From Candidatus Ancaeobacter aquaticus (GTDB lineage Bacteria > Auribacterota > Ancaeobacteria > Ancaeobacterales > Ancaeobacteraceae), in NCBI GenBank assembly GCA_030765405.1, contig JAVCCP010000071.1, positions 134,615 to 198,614 on the forward strand: a stretch of 64,000 nucleotides of DNA, given 5' to 3'. This document shows positions 16,972 to 26,983 of the stretch, piece after piece. The notes below the pieces were generated by a model. That model was not told the origin of the DNA. It was given only the letters and a program-made list of their open reading frames with translations, and did not search any database. The position numbers and the translations under genes were made by a program. Within the stretch, counting starts at the first letter, position 1. Each line of letters begins with the position of its first letter.

Positions 16972-18234
16972 CTATTCTACTCTTTTAATATGTGCACCTA
17001 ATCTACTAAGCTTTTTTTCAATACCCTCATATCCACGATCAATGTGGTATACACGGTGGATCTCCGTCTCACCTTTGGCAACAAGCCCTGCTAAAACCAA
17101 TGCGGCAGATGCCCGTAAATCTGATGCCATAACCGGTGCTCCGGAAAGTAAAGGTACCCCCTTAATAATCGCGCTTGCCCCTTCAATAGCTACGTTTGCA
17201 GCCATTCGATTTAATTCGGGCACATGCATATATCGTTCAGGATATATTTTCTCAGTAATGACGCTGATTCCATTTGTTACTGTCATGAGCGCCATCATCT
17301 GCGCCTGCAAATCAGTAGGAAAACCAGGATAGGGCAATGTAATGACATCAACCACTTTAAGTTCCCGATTTGCCGTGACACGGATATCTTTCGCTGACTT
17401 CTGTACTGATACTCCTGCCTCTTTTAATTTGTCGATAACCGCATGTAAATGATCAACACGTGCGCCGCGTATGCAAACATCACCTTGTGTGATCGCAGAT
17501 GCCAGCATATACGTTCCCGCTTCAATTCTATCAGGAATAACACTATGACGAGCACCGTTTAACTTTTTTACACCTTTTATCTTTATCCTATGAGATCCCA
17601 CACCTTCAATATGAGCTCCCATTTTCTTTAGAAATTCTGCTAGATCAACGAGCTCAGGTTCACATGCTGCACTTTCGATAATGGTCGTTCCTTTTGCTTT
17701 CACTGCCGCCATCATAATATTTGCCGTTGCAAGCACGCTTGAACCAAACCGACCACCCAAGAAGACATCTGCACCCTTGAGTCCTGTTGTTTTAACCATT
17801 ACATAGCCGCTAGAAACTTCAGCTTTTACATTCAGTTCCTTGATGCCTTTTAAATGTAGATCAATCGGACGAGTACCAATAACACATCCTCCGGGCATCG
17901 ATATCTTCGCCTTATTAAATCTTCCTAGTAGTGGACCTAAAACACATATAGAAGCCCTCATTTTACGAACAAGATCATATGGGGCAACAAAATGATTCAA
18001 CCCGGAAGGATCGACCAAAATCTGCCCTTCGCCCGGATAGGTTACCCGTGCTCCCAAAAATTCTAATATCTGCACCATAGTGCTGATATCTGACAATGAC
18101 GGCACATTCTTAATAAGCGATGGCGTGTCACCTAAAATAGTAGCAGCCAAAATGGGAAGCGACGCATTTTTTGATCCACTGATCGTTACTGTCCCTTTTA
18201 GCCTTTTACCGCCACGTACAATTATTTTATCCAT
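16972..18234 (-). CDS. murA: UDP-N-acetylglucosamine 1-carboxyvinyltransferase
   Basis: 420 residues, normal length. It catalyses the first committed step of peptidoglycan synthesis, transferring enolpyruvate from PEP to UDP-GlcNAc. K22-N23 in SGSKNASLP and C117 in PGGCVIGTRPIDLHL are the catalytic residues; C117 is the fosfomycin target, and its presence predicts sensitivity at the enzyme level. PYPGFPTDLQAQMMAL and DRGYEGIEKKL are further family blocks. It lies 18 bases from prmC. Confidence 0.97.
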   Translation of the reverse strand: MDKIIVRGGKRLKGTVTISGSKNASLPILAATILGDTPSLIKNVPSLSDISTMVQILEFLGARVTYPGEGQILVDPSGLNHFVAPYDLVRKMRASICVLGPLLGRFNKAKISMPGGCVIGTRPIDLHLKGIKELNVKAEVSSGYVMVKTTGLKGADVFLGGRFGSSVLATANIMMAAVKAKGTTIIESAACEPELVDLAEFLKKMGAHIEGVGSHRIKIKGVKKLNGARHSVIPDRIEAGTYMLASAITQGDVCIRGARVDHLHAVIDKLKEAGVSVQKSAKDIRVTANRELKVVDVITLPYPGFPTDLQAQMMALMTVTNGISVITEKIYPERYMHVPELNRMAANVAIEGASAIIKGVPLLSGAPVMASDLRASAALVLAGLVAKGETEIHRVYHIDRGYEGIEKKLSRLGAHIKRVE

Positions 18235-18252
18235 ATATTTTAGTCCAGCCTG

Positions 18253-19128
18253 TTATTTCTTCTGGGCAACAATAACTCTGTCGAGTTCATTGTAATCCTT
18301 GAAAGCAGTAATATTACTATATAATCCATTTTTTTTAAACAGTTTTTCGACATCTCGCATTTGAGCCTCATCCCCTACTTCGAAAGCACACAAACCTCCA
18401 GCACGCAAATAGTGCAAGCCTTTATCTATTATGCGTTTATAAAACTCAAGCCCATCATCATCTTTTGTGGTTAATGCTCTGCGGGGCTCATACGCAGCCA
18501 CTTCATCAGGCAGTGTCGCAAATTCTCCTGGACGTATATATGGCGGATTGGAGACGATAATATCAAAACACGTATTATCATTGCACCAACTAAATACATC
18601 TCCAACAATGCACTGCACACTACCACTTACGCAATTTTTTTCAACATTCTTGAGAACAACCCGTATCGTTTCAGGCGATATATCAACAGCACTGACATGC
18701 GCGTTTTTAATATTATTTGCCAAGCTAATAGCAATATTGCCGGATCCCGTTCCAATATCACAAATATGGAAATCACGAGCTGGATGTTTTACACACCACT
18801 CTAAAATATGCCCGACCAGCACTTCTGTTTCCGGCCGGGGAATAAAACAATCCTTGTTAACAACAAGATCAAGCCCGTAAAAACCACTGCTTCCAACAAT
18901 GTACTGAAGAGGTTCGTGCTTTAATCGTCTGTCTATATCATTTTGTATATGTAAATACTTCCCATCATTAACGACTGTATCGTGATGAAGATGTAAGTCC
19001 AACCTCTTAATGTTCAGCCTATACTCTAAAATACATTCAATATTCAATCGAGGATTTTGAATATTATTTTCGGAAAAGCTTGCCTTCCCTATCTCTAAAA
19101 GATCACGTATTGTATTACATTCTTTCAC
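18253..19128 (-). CDS. prmC: Release factor glutamine methyltransferase PrmC
   Basis: 291 residues. An N-terminal helical domain (about 1-85) includes EPLQYIVGSSGFYGL. The SAM-binding Rossmann fold follows, with DIGTGSGNIAISLA at 124-137 and the catalytic NPPYI at 194-198, which binds the glutamine side chain. It methylates the Gln of the GGQ motif in release factors 1 and 2. It lies immediately downstream of prfA, its substrate gene, with 31 bases between them; this is the usual order. Confidence 0.96.
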   Translation of the reverse strand: MKECNTIRDLLEIGKASFSENNIQNPRLNIECILEYRLNIKRLDLHLHHDTVVNDGKYLHIQNDIDRRLKHEPLQYIVGSSGFYGLDLVVNKDCFIPRPETEVLVGHILEWCVKHPARDFHICDIGTGSGNIAISLANNIKNAHVSAVDISPETIRVVLKNVEKNCVSGSVQCIVGDVFSWCNDNTCFDIIVSNPPYIRPGEFATLPDEVAAYEPRRALTTKDDDGLEFYKRIIDKGLHYLRAGGLCAFEVGDEAQMRDVEKLFKKNGLYSNITAFKDYNELDRVIVAQKK

Positions 19129-19159
19129 TACTAGGCACCTCTAGGATTGCGGAATGATA

Positions 19160-20233
19160 CTATGATTCTATATGTTTTAACTTTGTTTCAATGTCTTTAT
19201 TTATTAATGCAGTAATCATCTCGTCTATTTCACCTTCAAGAAATTCACTCAAATTGTGCAAGGTAACTCCGGCACGATGATCAGTAACACGGCTCTGCGG
19301 ATAGTTATATGTTCTTATTTTCTCGCTCCTATCCCCTGACCCAACCTGCTCTTTTCTGTTTTTTGATAGTTTTGCATGTTCTTCTTGTGTTAACTTATCG
19401 TAAATACGCGCCCTTAAAACACGCATCGCTTTATCCTTGTTTTTATGCTGTGATTTCTCATCCTGACACTGGACAACAATACCCGTAGGTAAATGTGTTA
19501 TTCTCACAGCTGAATCAGTCGTGTTAACACTCTGCCCGCCCGGTCCGGAAGCTCTAAATACATCAACTCTCAAATCATTCGGGCTAATATCTACATCTAT
19601 CGCATCTATTTCAGGGAGTACCGCTACCGTGATTGCTGAGGTATGTATTCTTCCGCCAGCTTCTGTGACAGGTACACGTTGAACCCTATGCGTGCCGCTC
19701 TCATACTTAAATTTTCTGTACACATCATTTCCCGATAACGAAAATATCACTTCTTTAACACCTTTAAGACCCGTCATATTTGTATCCAAAGTTTCAACTT
19801 TTAAACCATGTTTCTCGGCATATTTAGAATACATCCTAAAAAGCTCCGCTGCAAAAAGTGCCGCTTCTTCTCCACCGGTTCCCGCTCTGATTTCAACAAT
19901 AATATTTTTATCGTCATTTTTATCTTTTGGTATGAGTAAAACCTGTAACTCTTGTTCAATAATTATCCGTCTCTCGGCTAGATTATCGTTTTCAGCTCTT
20001 ACCAAAGATAAGAATTCCTGATCGGCTTGTTCTTCCTTCAATAAATCTTCATTTGCCTGCGTTTCTTTCAATAAAATATCATATTCATGATATTTCTGAA
20101 CAACTATTTGCAGCTGAGAATGTTCTTTGGAGTATTCCTTGTAATTACTATTATGTGCGATAATGGCCGGATCGCTTAATAATTTTTCCAGCTCTTCTAA
20201 CCGCGACTGACAATGTTTTAGTTTCTGAAGCAT
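19160..20233 (-). CDS. prfA: Peptide chain release factor 1
   Basis: 357 residues. P188-V-T190 in RVQRVPVTE is the RF1-type tripeptide that reads UAA and UAG. The RF1 class is also clear from [17 protein letters not shown]232-G-Q234 in [17 protein letters not shown] is the peptidyl-tRNA hydrolysis motif, whose Gln PrmC modifies. The N-terminal coiled domain is complete. The gene follows rpmE with a 187-base gap that holds only a small ATTGC/GCAAT hairpin and no gene I can support. Confidence 0.97.
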   Translation of the reverse strand: MLQKLKHCQSRLEELEKLLSDPAIIAHNSNYKEYSKEHSQLQIVVQKYHEYDILLKETQANEDLLKEEQADQEFLSLVRAENDNLAERRIIIEQELQVLLIPKDKNDDKNIIVEIRAGTGGEEAALFAAELFRMYSKYAEKHGLKVETLDTNMTGLKGVKEVIFSLSGNDVYRKFKYESGTHRVQRVPVTEAGGRIHTSAITVAVLPEIDAIDVDISPNDLRVDVFRASGPGGQSVNTTDSAVRITHLPTGIVVQCQDEKSQHKNKDKAMRVLRARIYDKLTQEEHAKLSKNRKEQVGSGDRSEKIRTYNYPQSRVTDHRAGVTLHNLSEFLEGEIDEMITALINKDIETKLKHIES

Positions 20234-20420
20234 TTTTCTATCCTATACATAAACATACTACATTTTGCCACACATATCCCTATTGCGAATGCAATACAAG
20301 TAACGCAATACTAGGTATATATGCACATTAAAAGCAAGCATAGCACACGTACACACTATGCACACATTAGGAAATTCTGCAGGTTAAGAAAGTGAGTATA
20401 CTACAGGCGATTACAATGAA

Positions 20421-20621
20421 TTACTTAACACCATAACGTTTATTGTATCTTTCAACACGACCAGCAGTATCAACAAATTTTTGTTGTCCAGTAAAGAACG
20501 GATGGCACTTAGAGCATATTCCTACGTGAATACCCTCTACAGTTGACCTGGTTTGAACAACCTCCCCGCACGCGCAGGAAATAGTTGTATCAAAGTATTT
20601 TGGATGAATCTTCTTTTTCAT
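20421..20621 (-). CDS. rpmE: 50S ribosomal protein L31, zinc-binding form
   Basis: 66 residues. [10 protein letters not shown], then C-A-C-G and later [22 protein letters not shown] provide the cysteines of the C+ (zinc) form. The paralogous C- form made under zinc shortage is not in the window. The ribosome site is tggagg. Upstream (20640-20755) lies an AT-rich spacer with no gene. Confidence 0.97.
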   Translation of the reverse strand: MKKKIHPKYFDTTISCACGEVVQTRSTVEGIHVGICSKCHPFFTGQQKFVDTAGRVERYNKRYGVK

Positions 20622-20755
20622 TATTCTGTTACCTCCACTTTAAAAGGGGGCTATATTAGTATAAACCGCAAAAAAACACAAGGTTTTTTTATAGTATATT
20701 GTTTTTTCAATACTTTACAACAATACTCTAGGGTGTGTAAAGTAACCCATAGCCA

Positions 20756-22750
20756 TTATTTGTTGTCTTTTTTCGGTAATACATTAATTATTGTCAATTC
20801 TACCGGTGGATACTTCACTATTACTTCATCAATGTTTTTTTTCACCGGCATTGCATCAGAAATGACCTTAGACTTATATGTGCCTATCTTTAAGGCATAC
20901 GTACCCGGAGGCACCTCTAAGGGAACATAGAGCATATTAAGCTCTCGCACAACCTCATCAGTTTTCCACTTAATATTCGGGTACACACCATAACAAATCG
21001 GTCTTTTATACTCTAAAACAACAGTACCTTCACGATCAACTAGCTGGGTATACATCCCATAGTTCACATTCTCCACAACCTTGGCCCCTGCAAGATGCGG
21101 ATTGTTTTGACCAAGATATGTTTTAAACGTGAGCACATTACCAGGGATGACGGCAGTACTATTAATATCAAAGCCCATACATATTATCCTCGGATTTAAC
21201 TGAACAATAAGCGGATACTGTATTGACGGCTCATTAACGACACTGTAGAGATAATCACCACTTCGCGCCTGTTTCCTAAAGAGAAAACACGAATTAGCCC
21301 CTTCGATCACTTTCCATTTGCCATCATCAAAAAACCGGCGCATGTTGCTATCCCCAACCGGTGAAAAAGTAGCCCAAAAAATATTTGTATCATCAAAATT
21401 TATTGCCGCATACATCACCTTGTCCGGTAAAACAAATTGTTTTTGCGTTAACTGGTCAAAACCCCAATAAATATAATGAAACGAATACAGTCCCTCTCTA
21501 GATGATAGCACAGGCAATAAATCAAACGTAGCAACACACTCAGCACCGGCTGGTATATTCGAAACAATCTTGTTTCTCACTATCACCATATCGTCATCAT
21601 CAAATAATGCGTGTTTTTTTGGTAGATTCATATGGGGTCCATAATACCAGTTAGTAAAAAGAGCAATCGAGATAAGATACACAGTCAGGATTTTTTTTAC
21701 ATATGTTCTTTTACCGTGAGGTTCAGCACCCCCTGTTAACCGTACGATCTTATCCACCGTGATTATCATTCCTGTAAATAAAAAGGGAAGCAAGAGTGCA
21801 TTATAATGTGTATAGATCTGCGGCACCCCACGGGCAAAAGAAAGCATTATCTGAAGAAATATGGGTAACGCCGGGAGCAATACAAAAGGTGAAAAAAGAG
21901 ATAAGTAGCCAAACTGTATAAACACATTTGATAGATACTTGAGGTTTGGGAATAAAGTTAGTACCTTGATCACCGTTAAAGGCTGAGTAACCATAGTGCG
22001 GACCATCTCAGTAAACGATGATCCCAAATAATCATACAGCAAGAAATATGAATAATTACCCTTATTAAAAAATGGGATTATTATTTTAAAGCTTATCAAA
22101 AACCACGCCGCACTCAATAGAAATGTCCCGAGATACCATTTAACACTTTTCTTTGCCGCAATAACCCAGAAACCGAATAGAAAAACAATAAAAGACACAT
22201 TTTCTTTGCAGCATAGGGCAAGAACAATAAAGCACATGAATGCTTTAAACTGGTTTTTATAAAAGAAATATATTGCAAACAAAAGCAGTGGCGCTACCGC
22301 AACCTCAGGGTGGAATTCAAATAGATTTATATATCCAACTATTGGGTTAAAAAGATACATGCCGGCAAAAAGAAGGCCAAAGATCCGCCCGCATCTTAAT
22401 GAACCTATAAGAAAAACCGGAAATGCTCCACATGCAAGCACAATACTCTGTAAAACTAATATGTTTCGCGGATCAGGAAAAAGCATATAGAAGGGAAGGT
22501 ACAGATAATAGATCGGCCTAAAATGATCGCCAAGAAAATTCCCACCTCTTATAGAGCACTCCATTGATCCATGGAGAATATTCCAGAGAACCTGGTTACC
22601 GATAGCAAGATCAAAACTCTCAAAATCAAAATGACTGTACCGCCAAATGCTCGCCCAAGAAAAATAAACTACATATATAAGCACACAAAGAACAACTAAT
22701 CTGAATGCATTCTTATCTATGAATGATCGTATGTTTTCTTTACGAAACAT
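20756..22750 (-). CDS. DUF2079 family polytopic membrane protein
   Basis: The ATG at 22750 has ggggagga immediately upstream; the frame opens 7 codons earlier. About 664 residues. The N-terminal 400 residues hold some nine to eleven membrane helices. The DUF2079 signature FDFESFDLAIGNQVLWNILHG and GDHFRPIYYLYLPFY lie in the first extracytoplasmic loop, which resembles GT-C glycosyltransferases using polyprenyl-phosphate sugars. The C-terminal about 200 residues form a soluble beta-rich domain (LNMLYVPLEVPPGTYALKIG). The family's activity has not been established to my knowledge; a role in envelope glycan transfer is likely. It lies between rho and rpmE without evident functional linkage. Confidence 0.8.
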   Translation of the reverse strand: MFRKENIRSFIDKNAFRLVVLCVLIYVVYFSWASIWRYSHFDFESFDLAIGNQVLWNILHGSMECSIRGGNFLGDHFRPIYYLYLPFYMLFPDPRNILVLQSIVLACGAFPVFLIGSLRCGRIFGLLFAGMYLFNPIVGYINLFEFHPEVAVAPLLLFAIYFFYKNQFKAFMCFIVLALCCKENVSFIVFLFGFWVIAAKKSVKWYLGTFLLSAAWFLISFKIIIPFFNKGNYSYFLLYDYLGSSFTEMVRTMVTQPLTVIKVLTLFPNLKYLSNVFIQFGYLSLFSPFVLLPALPIFLQIMLSFARGVPQIYTHYNALLLPFLFTGMIITVDKIVRLTGGAEPHGKRTYVKKILTVYLISIALFTNWYYGPHMNLPKKHALFDDDDMVIVRNKIVSNIPAGAECVATFDLLPVLSSREGLYSFHYIYWGFDQLTQKQFVLPDKVMYAAINFDDTNIFWATFSPVGDSNMRRFFDDGKWKVIEGANSCFLFRKQARSGDYLYSVVNEPSIQYPLIVQLNPRIICMGFDINSTAVIPGNVLTFKTYLGQNNPHLAGAKVVENVNYGMYTQLVDREGTVVLEYKRPICYGVYPNIKWKTDEVVRELNMLYVPLEVPPGTYALKIGTYKSKVISDAMPVKKNIDEVIVKYPPVELTIINVLPKKDNK

Positions 22751-22761
22751 AATCCTCCCCC

Positions 22762-22819
22762 ATACTATCAAGGAACACAGAAGTGCTCGGTGCGCACTCC
22801 AATACTACCAAGGAGCACA
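22762..22819. repeat. Imperfect 18-base direct repeat between rho and the DUF2079 gene
   Basis: atactatcaaggaacaca (22762-22779) and atactaccaaggagcaca (22802-22819) match at 16 of 18 bases, 40 bases apart. A short agtgc/gcact hairpin sits between. The first copy abuts the ribosome site of the DUF2079 gene. Confidence 0.6.
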
Positions 22820-22836
22820 CACTACCACCCATCATG

Positions 22837-24195
22837 CTAGAAATTCATAGACTTAAGAAAATCAGCATTTGACTTGGTTTTACGAACTTTCTCAACAATA
22901 AGTTCCATTGCTTCAACCGGATTCATTGAGCTTAATGCTTTTCTTAACAGCCATATTTTATTCAAATCATCACTTCCTAAGAGAAGCTCTTCTTTACGTG
23001 TCCCTGATCTCAACATATCTATCGCGGGGAATATTCTCTTATCAACAAGTCGTCTATCAAGGTTGAGCTCCATATTTCCCGTTCCTTTAAACTCCTCGAA
23101 TATCACTTCATCCATTCTGCTGCCTGTATCAATAAGTGCTGTAGCCATGATGGTTAAGCTTCCACCTTCTTCAATATTTCGTGCTGCACCAAAAAATCTC
23201 TTTGGTTTATGTAACGCATTAGAGTCAACACCACCTGATAATATTTTACCGCTATGAGGCTGCACGGTATTGTACGCGCGCGCTAAACGCGTCAAGCTAT
23301 CGAGTAAAATAATTACATCAACACCAGTTTCAACTAAACGCTTTGCTTTTTCAATCACCATTTCAGCAACCTGAACGTGTCTTTCAGGCGGCTCATCAAA
23401 CGTTGAGCTTATAACTTCGCCGCGCACAGACCGCTCCATATCGGTAACTTCTTCCGGACGCTCGTCAATTAAAAGTACTATTAACTTAGCAGTCGGTGTG
23501 TTTACCGCAACGCTGTTAGCAATCTTTTGCAAAAGCATTGTTTTTCCGGTTCGCGGCGGAGCAACAATAAGTCCCCTCTGGCCTTTACCAACCGGTGTCA
23601 ATAGATCCATTATGCGCATCGACGGATCATCACCTTTAGTTTCAAGCACATAGCGTTCATCTGGATACAGTGGCGTTAAATTCTCAAACAAGATAATGTC
23701 TTTTGCTTTTTCTGTATCCTGAAAATTGATCCCCTGTACTTTTAAGAGAGCAAAATATCGTTCTTTATCTTTCGGCGGCCGAATCTCTCCGCTTACGGTA
23801 TCTCCTGTTTTGAGACTAAATTTCCTTATTTGTGATGGACTTACATATATATCTTCCGGGCAAGGAAGATAATTATAATTTGGAGATCTTAAAAAACCAA
23901 ATCCATCCGGAAGGACCTCTAATACACCTTCGCCATACATAAGCCCATTCTTCAATGCATTTACTTTAAGAATCTCAAAAATAAGATCATGTTTTTTCTT
24001 ACTGCTTATATATTCGATCCCAAGCTCTTTTGCCATTTTGGCAAGATCAGTCATCCTTTTATTCTGGAGCTGTGTAACATTGATCTTTATTCCTTCACTT
24101 GAAGAACCATTCGTATCACTTACTCTCTTTTCACTGCTTTCTTCCGATGCAACAGGTTTTTCACTCCCCTTACTTACACTTTTTTCTCTAGGCAT
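22837..24195 (-). CDS. rho: Transcription termination factor Rho
   Basis: 452 residues. An N-terminal Ser/Glu/Lys-rich extension (1-35) is not conserved. The Rho N-domain (about 38-80, [20 protein letters not shown]) and cold-shock-like RNA-binding domain ([32 protein letters not shown]) are followed by the hexameric ATPase, with Walker A APPRTGKT at 212-219. [24 protein letters not shown] and [29 protein letters not shown] are intact Q/R-loop regions. It terminates untranslated transcripts. Ribosome site gaggagg. Confidence 0.97.
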   Translation of the reverse strand: MPREKSVSKGSEKPVASEESSEKRVSDTNGSSSEGIKINVTQLQNKRMTDLAKMAKELGIEYISSKKKHDLIFEILKVNALKNGLMYGEGVLEVLPDGFGFLRSPNYNYLPCPEDIYVSPSQIRKFSLKTGDTVSGEIRPPKDKERYFALLKVQGINFQDTEKAKDIILFENLTPLYPDERYVLETKGDDPSMRIMDLLTPVGKGQRGLIVAPPRTGKTMLLQKIANSVAVNTPTAKLIVLLIDERPEEVTDMERSVRGEVISSTFDEPPERHVQVAEMVIEKAKRLVETGVDVIILLDSLTRLARAYNTVQPHSGKILSGGVDSNALHKPKRFFGAARNIEEGGSLTIMATALIDTGSRMDEVIFEEFKGTGNMELNLDRRLVDKRIFPAIDMLRSGTRKEELLLGSDDLNKIWLLRKALSSMNPVEAMELIVEKVRKTKSNADFLKSMNF

Positions 24196-24223
24196 AAATC
24201 CTCCTCTATAAAATATTTACCTA

Positions 24224-24856
24224 TTAATTATTTTTATTTCTATATATTCTGCATTGCACTTCTTCTGTGAGTGCACATACTTGACTGCGCGTATGTTTCT
24301 TTGATCCGTTATTATCGATAACAAAATCGGCATACTGTAATTTTTCTGCAAGAGGCATCTGCATAGCCATCCTCTTTCTGATACCAGTTACTGATTCACC
24401 TTTTGACGTTCTACATCTTTTAACCTGCACCTCCTTCTTTATTTTTATCACAACAATAAAATCACACATATTCTGCATTCCCGCTTCACAGAGCAAGGGA
24501 GCGCTGATCACTACAGGCAATCTATTCCTTTCGTTTAAATTTTCTTTTATTATCTTTTTTATTTTTCTTATAACAATAGGATGCACAACAGCGTTGAGAT
24601 ATTCTAATTGTCTTTTATCATTAAAAACTATTTCAGCAAGTTTTTTTCTATCAATCGTTTTCTCATTTGCAAGAATTGCTACCCCAAAATGATCAACGAT
24701 TTGGTTATAAACTTTTGTTTTAGGAATAAGGGCATTTCGCGCTATTTCATCTGCATCAATAATGCACCAACCGCACTCTTGCATAATCGCTGAGACAGTA
24801 CTTTTTCCTGCCCCATAGCCTCCGGTCAATCCTATGATTACAGCCTTATTTTTCAT
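24224..24856 (-). CDS. coaE: Dephospho-CoA kinase
   Basis: 210 residues. The P-loop GGYGAGKST (12-20), the substrate segment IIDADEIARNAL and VVHPIVIRKI with VVISAPLLCEAGM are the family motifs. It phosphorylates the ribose 3'-OH of dephospho-CoA, the last step of CoA synthesis. It lies 24 bases downstream of the membrane protein gene and 28 upstream of rho. polA-coaE-rho clusters occur in several bacteria. Confidence 0.93.
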   Translation of the reverse strand: MKNKAVIIGLTGGYGAGKSTVSAIMQECGWCIIDADEIARNALIPKTKVYNQIVDHFGVAILANEKTIDRKKLAEIVFNDKRQLEYLNAVVHPIVIRKIKKIIKENLNERNRLPVVISAPLLCEAGMQNMCDFIVVIKIKKEVQVKRCRTSKGESVTGIRKRMAMQMPLAEKLQYADFVIDNNGSKKHTRSQVCALTEEVQCRIYRNKNN

Positions 24857-24880
24857 GATCCGTTCACCTTTTATTAAGAG

Positions 24881-26983
24881 TCATTCTTTCTTTTGTTGTG
24901 TCTCAATCTTACGAATCCCCATCTTACTGAACATTATTGTCGCTACCCGACGGGCCATTTCTTCATCTCCTGAAGCAGAATATGCATATATGAGACGAGC
25001 ATGCGCCTTTAACAATCCCGGATTAATAGTAATCGCTTTAACAAGATCCCCGATTGCATCTTTTAGGTTCCCATTAGCAATTTTTCTATTGGCGTCTGCA
25101 TAAAGGTCTCCCGCTTCGGCTACATCAGCCCCATCAACTATCTTATACACCAAATATCCATCATTTTCGTACAGTTTCCTATATTTTGTTAAGAGAAGTG
25201 GAGCAATCTCAAATTTATAGGCGTTTGTTTTATACGAGGGTTGCATAACCCCAGCTAAATACCGTCTTCCATTTATCGATCGATCAGTAAATGTTCCCCG
25301 AGAATGGATATAATGGGTTACATCATATTTTTTACAGATCTTATAAAAATCGTCTTCAGATGTACTGAAGATCATTGTGTCATATTCCTTTACTTTTTTA
25401 CGTATTGCAGCATCCTCATATTTCGGGTGAAGCACAATTGCCCGTTTACCGTATGCAAGCAGTGATGGAGATAAGCCAAACGTTGCAAGACATACAGAAT
25501 CAGCTGGAGTTCGTGCCTCTATCCAATTTGTGAGACTGACAAGAGCCGGATAGTTGACATTTCTTCCCCACTGCGGCAAACCCGCATACGTTCTATCAGC
25601 CTCATACAAAAAGCACAAACCAAGAATGACCAACAGTACATACTTCAGTCGCGGAAAATACTTTGTACCCAGCGCATATACTCCACCAATAAGAATACAG
25701 GAAAAATATGCGACAAATACCTCTATACGAGAAAAAAGAATATAGAGTGGAATAAATAATGCTGTCAGTGTCAGTATAAACAACCATGCCACCGGCAATC
25801 GCTTTTTCGAAACCTCATATACAAGAAAACACCATGAGACAAATACTAACGGTACCATTGATGCAAAAAACCGTAGAGCATCTTTTATCCCAACAGAATG
25901 AAGAGCCGGCACCCATAGGCTTCTTACCGTATAGGGTAACAGTAACGGGTCAATAGGTTTTGTATTCCAGAACCTTATTTTATACCAAAAAAGCTGCATA
26001 AAATGGCCGTAATGGTCCCCGTAGAGTGTTACACAATACGATATATATATAGCTGCGAGCACTATCAAGATAAAACACAATTTTCTCAATCGGGTTATCA
26101 CGTAGTTGCTTCTTGTAAAAGGCGTCATAATAATCAGTGAGTATCCCACCACCATGGGATAGCTCCATAGATACTCATGCCATCTCAGATAGGGATTGGC
26201 CAGACCCGCTACAACGAGACCTGCTATACACACACAAAAAGAGAATGCAAAATGATAATACTTTCCCGACGTAAAAAACAGTATCGTTACAAAAAGAACA
26301 AAAATATAAATGTATATTTGCATCATATCCCAACACACCAAGCTTAATGCTAAAAATCCAGCTGCACAAAGCGCATAAAGCCATTTTTTAACAGTATACT
26401 CATTCATTTTTATAGACATTGTCAGTGCCCACATATGGAAAAAGAATAAAGGCAGACCGCAATTCTCTCCCATAATCTCCTGTCCGGTCGACCGGATAAC
26501 ACACGGAATGCATACCGCGTAAAAGAGCGCTGATAGAACGCCTGCAAATGCATTTTCGGTGAGGCTATACACGAGCAAATATACCGCACATATTGACAAT
26601 GAGAAAAACAAAGCGCTGTAGAGCCTAATAAAATCATGAAATCCTATTGCACTTTTAAAAAACAATCTATAAAGAGTTCCCATTACATATTCTTGGCTAA
26701 GTGAAAGGCGCTGTCTGACATTCAGTCCTTCCGGATACTGCGCCTTAATGTCATTATCGGGAACAGTCTCACCCCGTGAAATGGTGTCTGCATAGTTATA
26801 GAGCAGGGCACTTTCCAACGTAAACGGAAGCACTGTGCCACTCTGCGATCCTTGATAGTGAGCTATTTCATACCGCGAGTACACAGCAATTAAATAGATC
26901 GTAACAAGAAGAACCCCAATAATTATCTTTTTTGTCGTTCCTGTAAGAACCACGAATATTTCTCCGTTTATATTTGGGCCCAA
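24881..26983 (-). CDS. Large polytopic membrane protein with C-terminal TPR (GT-C/STT3-like suspected)
   Basis: About 700 residues with some eleven to thirteen hydrophobic helices in the first 480. The first large periplasmic loop contains ETVPDNDIKAQYPEG and later RSTGQEIMGENCGLPLFFFH, reminiscent of the first loop of STT3/AglB-type oligosaccharyltransferases and other GT-C enzymes, though a clear WWDYG-type motif is not seen. The last 70 residues (ANGNLKDAIGDLVKAITINPGLLKAHARLIYAYSASGDEE) form a TPR. The start is either TTG at 26983, overlapping the polA end by 16 bases with AGGAAA upstream, or GTG at 26953 with GGAG eight bases upstream. Probably an envelope glycosyltransferase; substrate unknown. 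Confidence 0.65.
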   Translation of the reverse strand: MGPNINGEIFVVLTGTTKKIIIGVLLVTIYLIAVYSRYEIAHYQGSQSGTVLPFTLESALLYNYADTISRGETVPDNDIKAQYPEGLNVRQRLSLSQEYVMGTLYRLFFKSAIGFHDFIRLYSALFFSLSICAVYLLVYSLTENAFAGVLSALFYAVCIPCVIRSTGQEIMGENCGLPLFFFHMWALTMSIKMNEYTVKKWLYALCAAGFLALSLVCWDMMQIYIYIFVLFVTILFFTSGKYYHFAFSFCVCIAGLVVAGLANPYLRWHEYLWSYPMVVGYSLIIMTPFTRSNYVITRLRKLCFILIVLAAIYISYCVTLYGDHYGHFMQLFWYKIRFWNTKPIDPLLLPYTVRSLWVPALHSVGIKDALRFFASMVPLVFVSWCFLVYEVSKKRLPVAWLFILTLTALFIPLYILFSRIEVFVAYFSCILIGGVYALGTKYFPRLKYVLLVILGLCFLYEADRTYAGLPQWGRNVNYPALVSLTNWIEARTPADSVCLATFGLSPSLLAYGKRAIVLHPKYEDAAIRKKVKEYDTMIFSTSEDDFYKICKKYDVTHYIHSRGTFTDRSINGRRYLAGVMQPSYKTNAYKFEIAPLLLTKYRKLYENDGYLVYKIVDGADVAEAGDLYADANRKIANGNLKDAIGDLVKAITINPGLLKAHARLIYAYSASGDEEMARRVATIMFSKMGIRKIETQQKKE

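Noticed and set aside
18467-18880. Plus-strand frame of 137 codons inside prmC
   Set aside because: Fully antisense to the conserved catalytic core of prmC.
20640-20760. Terminator or riboswitch upstream of rpmE
   Set aside because: Only short A/T stems (such as aaacc/ggttt) and a bulged gggt/accc stem were found, too weak to call.
26968-26983. Frameshift or fusion between polA and the downstream membrane protein
   Set aside because: Both proteins are complete; the overlap is explained by a TTG start, or avoided by the GTG at 26953.
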